This document shows positions 26,487 to 28,627 of a stretch of DNA of 28,627 bases, one piece after another (position 1 is the stretch's first letter; each line of letters opens with the position of its first letter). Under the pieces are notes generated by a model that saw only the letters and a program-made list of their open reading frames with translations, was not told where the DNA came from and searched no databases. Origin of the DNA: Sulfurivirga caldicuralii (GTDB lineage Bacteria; Pseudomonadota; Gammaproteobacteria; Thiomicrospirales; Thiomicrospiraceae); the NCBI GenBank assembly GCA_015661715.1, contig DQVN01000058.1, positions 1 to 28,627 on the forward strand, written 5' to 3'. The position numbers and the translations under genes were made by a program.

Positions 26487-27119
26487 ATGGATCAATCATT
26501 TTGGATGGCCCGTTGGCGTCAGGGGCAGACGGGCTGGCACCTGTCCCATCCCAATCCACTATTGGTCAAATATTGGGACGCGCTTACATTGCCCCCAGGC
26601 GCGCAGGTGTTTGTGCCCCTGTGTGGTAAAAGCGAGGATATGGTGTGGCTGGCGCAGCAGGGCTATCGGGTCTTGGGTAATGAATTGTGTCAACAGGCGG
26701 TGGCCGCCTTCTTTGCCGAACGGGGGCTGGAGCCGACCCGTGAGGCGCTGAATCATCAGCAGATCCGTTGGCAGGCGGGGCCTTACACGTTGATTGAGGG
26801 GGATTTCTTTCGGTTGACGCCTACATTGACGGCTCAGGTGGCGGCGGTGTACGATCGGGCGGCACTGGTGGCTTTGCCGCCGCCTCAACGGGCGCAGTAT
26901 GCGCGTGCCTTGCGGCAGTTGGTGCCCGCAGGCAGCGGTTACCTGTTGATCAGTCTGGAGGGGCCGGTGGCGGAGCAGGTGGGTCCACCCTTTTCCGTGC
27001 CGGAGAGGGAGATCCGGCGGCTATTTGCCGCTTTGCCTTCGCTGCAGCATCGGGCGGTTCATCCACATGTGCGTAAAGGTGAAAACTGGGAGGAGCATGT
27101 ATGGTTAGGGCGTTTTTGA
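26487..27119 (+). CDS. tpm: Thiopurine S-methyltransferase family protein
   Basis: Bacterial TPMT-like enzymes transfer a methyl group from S-adenosylmethionine to thiopurines or, in Pseudomonas, to selenium and tellurium compounds. The 210-aa product begins SFWMARWRQGQTGWHLSHPNP, the standard substrate-side start, followed by the SAM-binding VFVPLCGKSEDMVWLAQQGY, VLGNELCQQAVAAFF, GDFF, VYDRAALVALPPPQR and LLISLE. The usual GVELS after the glycine loop is GNELC here, a small change near the cofactor site. The ATG at 26487 follows GAGG by 6 bases; an upstream TTG at 26463 is rejected. Its last 19 bases overlap the next gene. Confidence 0.9.
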   Translation: MDQSFWMARWRQGQTGWHLSHPNPLLVKYWDALTLPPGAQVFVPLCGKSEDMVWLAQQGYRVLGNELCQQAVAAFFAERGLEPTREALNHQQIRWQAGPYTLIEGDFFRLTPTLTAQVAAVYDRAALVALPPPQRAQYARALRQLVPAGSGYLLISLEGPVAEQVGPPFSVPEREIRRLFAALPSLQHRAVHPHVRKGENWEEHVWLGRF

Positions 27120-27811
27120 TGATGGCGGGCTTGACCCTGGGGATGAGCAGCGCTGGTGTGCAGGCGGGGGGCTGTAGCGGTGCTTCGGTCAATTTTACCC
27201 ACCAGGTCAGTACCCTGTTGAATCAGGACAGGCTAACGGCTGATCTTTATGCTCAACGTCAGGCTGAGAGTCTGGTGGAACTGAATCGGCAATTGAACCA
27301 GGTGAGCCAGCAGGTGGCAGCGGTCAAGCAGAAGCTGCCCCAGTCGGTACAACTGCAGACTCAAGCCTGGCGCAGTTGGCCCGTTTATGACAAAGAGCGC
27401 ACCCGGGTGCGCTATTGGCGGGGGCAGGTGCGTTATCAGTTAATGGGGCCCTTAGGCGTAGATATGGCCCGGGCATTACAGCAATTGCAGCAGATGCTGA
27501 CGGTGGAACACCTGCAGCCACATCTTTCGCCCGCGCGTAGAACGCAGGTGAGCGGTGAGCTGGAAGCCCGTCTGCTGCAACAGGCACGCGCCCGTCTGCA
27601 ACAGATTCGTCAGCACCTGGGCTATGATCAAGCTCGCTTTGTCTCCATCTCGCTGGATTGGCATCATAGCCTGCCAGGTCCCCGTCCCTTACATATGCTG
27701 CGGCGTTCTGGAGCAAAGGCGCTGCCTGCCCCGGCCATTGAAAGTGGGCGTGAGCAGGTGCGCGTCAGCGGCCGCTTCAATGGATGTTTGGAGCAGCGGG
27801 TGAAGAAGTAA
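27101..27811 (+). CDS. Exported SIMPL (DUF541) domain protein
   Basis: The 236-aa product has a signal peptide (VRAFLMMAGLTLGMSSAG, likely cleaved after VQA) and should be periplasmic. The mature part has the SIMPL pattern: a first strand with VNFTHQVSTLL, a helix of LVELNRQLNQVSQQVAAV, the QLQTQAWRSWPVYD strand pair, VRYWRGQVRYQLMG, a second helix, and a long LEARLLQQARARLQQIRQHLGY helix before VSISLDWHH, as in DUF541. The two cysteines, one just after the signal peptide and one near the C-terminus (NGCLEQ), could pair. Function in the family is poorly known, with suggested roles in envelope stress. Its start lies 19 bases inside tpm, in another frame, so the two are co-expressed. Confidence 0.7.
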   Translation: MVRAFLMMAGLTLGMSSAGVQAGGCSGASVNFTHQVSTLLNQDRLTADLYAQRQAESLVELNRQLNQVSQQVAAVKQKLPQSVQLQTQAWRSWPVYDKERTRVRYWRGQVRYQLMGPLGVDMARALQQLQQMLTVEHLQPHLSPARRTQVSGELEARLLQQARARLQQIRQHLGYDQARFVSISLDWHHSLPGPRPLHMLRRSGAKALPAPAIESGREQVRVSGRFNGCLEQRVKK

Positions 27812-27878
27812 CTACCAAGACCCGGGAGAGTGCTTACAGGCCATTGAATAATTCTGCTTTTTTCTCATACCACGCTTG

Positions 27879-28456
27879 TCACGCCTGCATGGGCGTTTGA
27901 TGATTCAAAGCCCGTTGTGGAATGTGATAGAGATAAAGGTGAGTATAACGGCGCAATGCCTCGGCAAATTCTGCCAGAGAACTGAAATCGTTGGTTTTGA
28001 GTATCTGGGCAATACGGCCATGGAAACGCGCCACCATGCCATTGGTTTGAGGCCCTCTGGGCTGAATCAGACGATGTTCAATAGCGTGCTTTTGACAAGC
28101 CTGGTCGAAACGGTGATTGCCCGTGGGGACTCGTTCACCTGAGGGGCTAAAGCGGTCGGTGAATGCTTTGCCATTGTCGGTCAGGATTTTGCTGATCTTG
28201 AATGGGCCTCAACCCAATGTTCGAGAAAAGCTGCGGCAGTTTCTGCATCTTTGCTGGGATGAATTTGTACACCCAACGAGTGGCTCGGTCGATGGCCACA
28301 AACAGATAGCTGCGACTCTTTTGGTCTGGCAGTTGCGGTAGGTATTGGATAGTTGTATTTCCTCACCCATTCTCTGACGCTCAGGTTTGATGTCTGAATC
28401 TCCCGACGGATCTTGGGCGTGGTGCGGGCATTCCCGTGAATCCGGTATGTGCTCAT
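27879..28456 (-). pseudogene. Decayed IS481-family transposase
   Basis: Read on the minus strand, the start STYRIHGNARTTPKIRREIQ is a typical IS481 helix-turn-helix N-terminus. The next recognisable part, LPQLPDQKSRSYLFVAIDRA, belongs to the DDE integrase core, so about 90 residues are missing between them. The core then continues with ILTDNGKAFTDRF (second catalytic Asp), GNHRFDQACQKHAIEHRL, PRGPQTNGMVARFHGRIAQI and ends LNHQTPMQA before a TGA. At least two frame changes are needed, near 28250 and near 28205; at the latter a few bases appear lost. An intact family member is about 950 bases, this copy 578. Terminal inverted repeats were not found, so the insertion's edges are unknown. Confidence 0.85.
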
Positions 28457-28627
28457 CAAGACCGCCTGATCGCTTCCAGCTGCGCTTTCAACTCGTTTAG
28501 CATCTCCAATGCCATCAATAAACGGTGGTTTTGAACAGGTAGTTTAATGTCAAAATTATCTATAGGGATCCAACAGGTAGAGAATTACCTTAAATTTTGT
28601 CTGCGCTTTTTTTGGCTTTCAACACAA
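28457..28627. other. Window end next to the transposase remnant; short open frame only
   Basis: This 171-base end holds no recognised gene. On the minus strand an ATG at 28515 opens 19 codons (MALEMLNELKAQLEAIRRS), and the frame stays open to about 28584. Its TGA overlaps the transposase ATG (TGATG). It might be a small first ORF of the insertion element or the end of a disrupted host gene. Confidence 0.3.

Overview
The window is a 28.6 kb piece of a gammaproteobacterial chromosome with moderately high GC. The gene order dnaJ-dapB-carA-carB-greA, the dnaA-dnaN-recF-gyrB cluster and close E. coli-type versions of DapB, CarA, Mak and PriA support this. A proteobacterial-type phosphoribulokinase directly behind gyrB suggests a Calvin-cycle autotroph, for example a sulfur oxidiser of the Thiomicrospira/Piscirickettsiaceae kind. 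No RuBisCO or sulfur-oxidation genes are in view, so the lifestyle and genus are inference.

Layout. 1-6.6 kb: the 3' end of dnaJ, then dapB, a carAB leader with its own promoter and a strong terminator hairpin (probable attenuator), carA, carB, greA and a DUF4149 membrane protein. 6.7-9.3 kb: an unrecognised exported protein with its own terminator, then a tightly overlapping DUF455 ferritin-like / Mak-type sugar kinase / thioredoxin-like operon. 9.4-14.0 kb: yggS (minus), a PPK2-type polyphosphate kinase with a small helical partner ORF, a degenerate EAL-HDOD signalling protein and a YugP-like zinc peptidase (both minus), and a TauE/SafE permease. 14.0-20.2 kb: a dnaA upstream region with three DnaA boxes (possible oriC), then dnaA (TTG start), dnaN, recF and gyrB. 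20.2-22.2 kb: a repeat-rich intergenic element, phosphoribulokinase with a strong terminator, and a single-domain biotin protein ligase. 22.1-27.8 kb: TRAP transporter subunits dctM and dctQ (minus, no binding protein in view), priA, a second repeat-bearing intergenic region, tpm and a SIMPL-domain exported protein. 27.9-28.6 kb: a decayed IS481-type transposase.

Most of the window is conserved housekeeping sequence. No convincing undescribed multi-gene system was found. The points most worth a second look are the carAB leader, the paired intergenic repeat elements after gyrB and before tpm, the dnaA upstream region with a box inside the promoter, the unrecognised exported 144-residue protein, and the PPK2-linked 78-residue ORF. 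No rRNA, tRNA or CRISPR array was seen.
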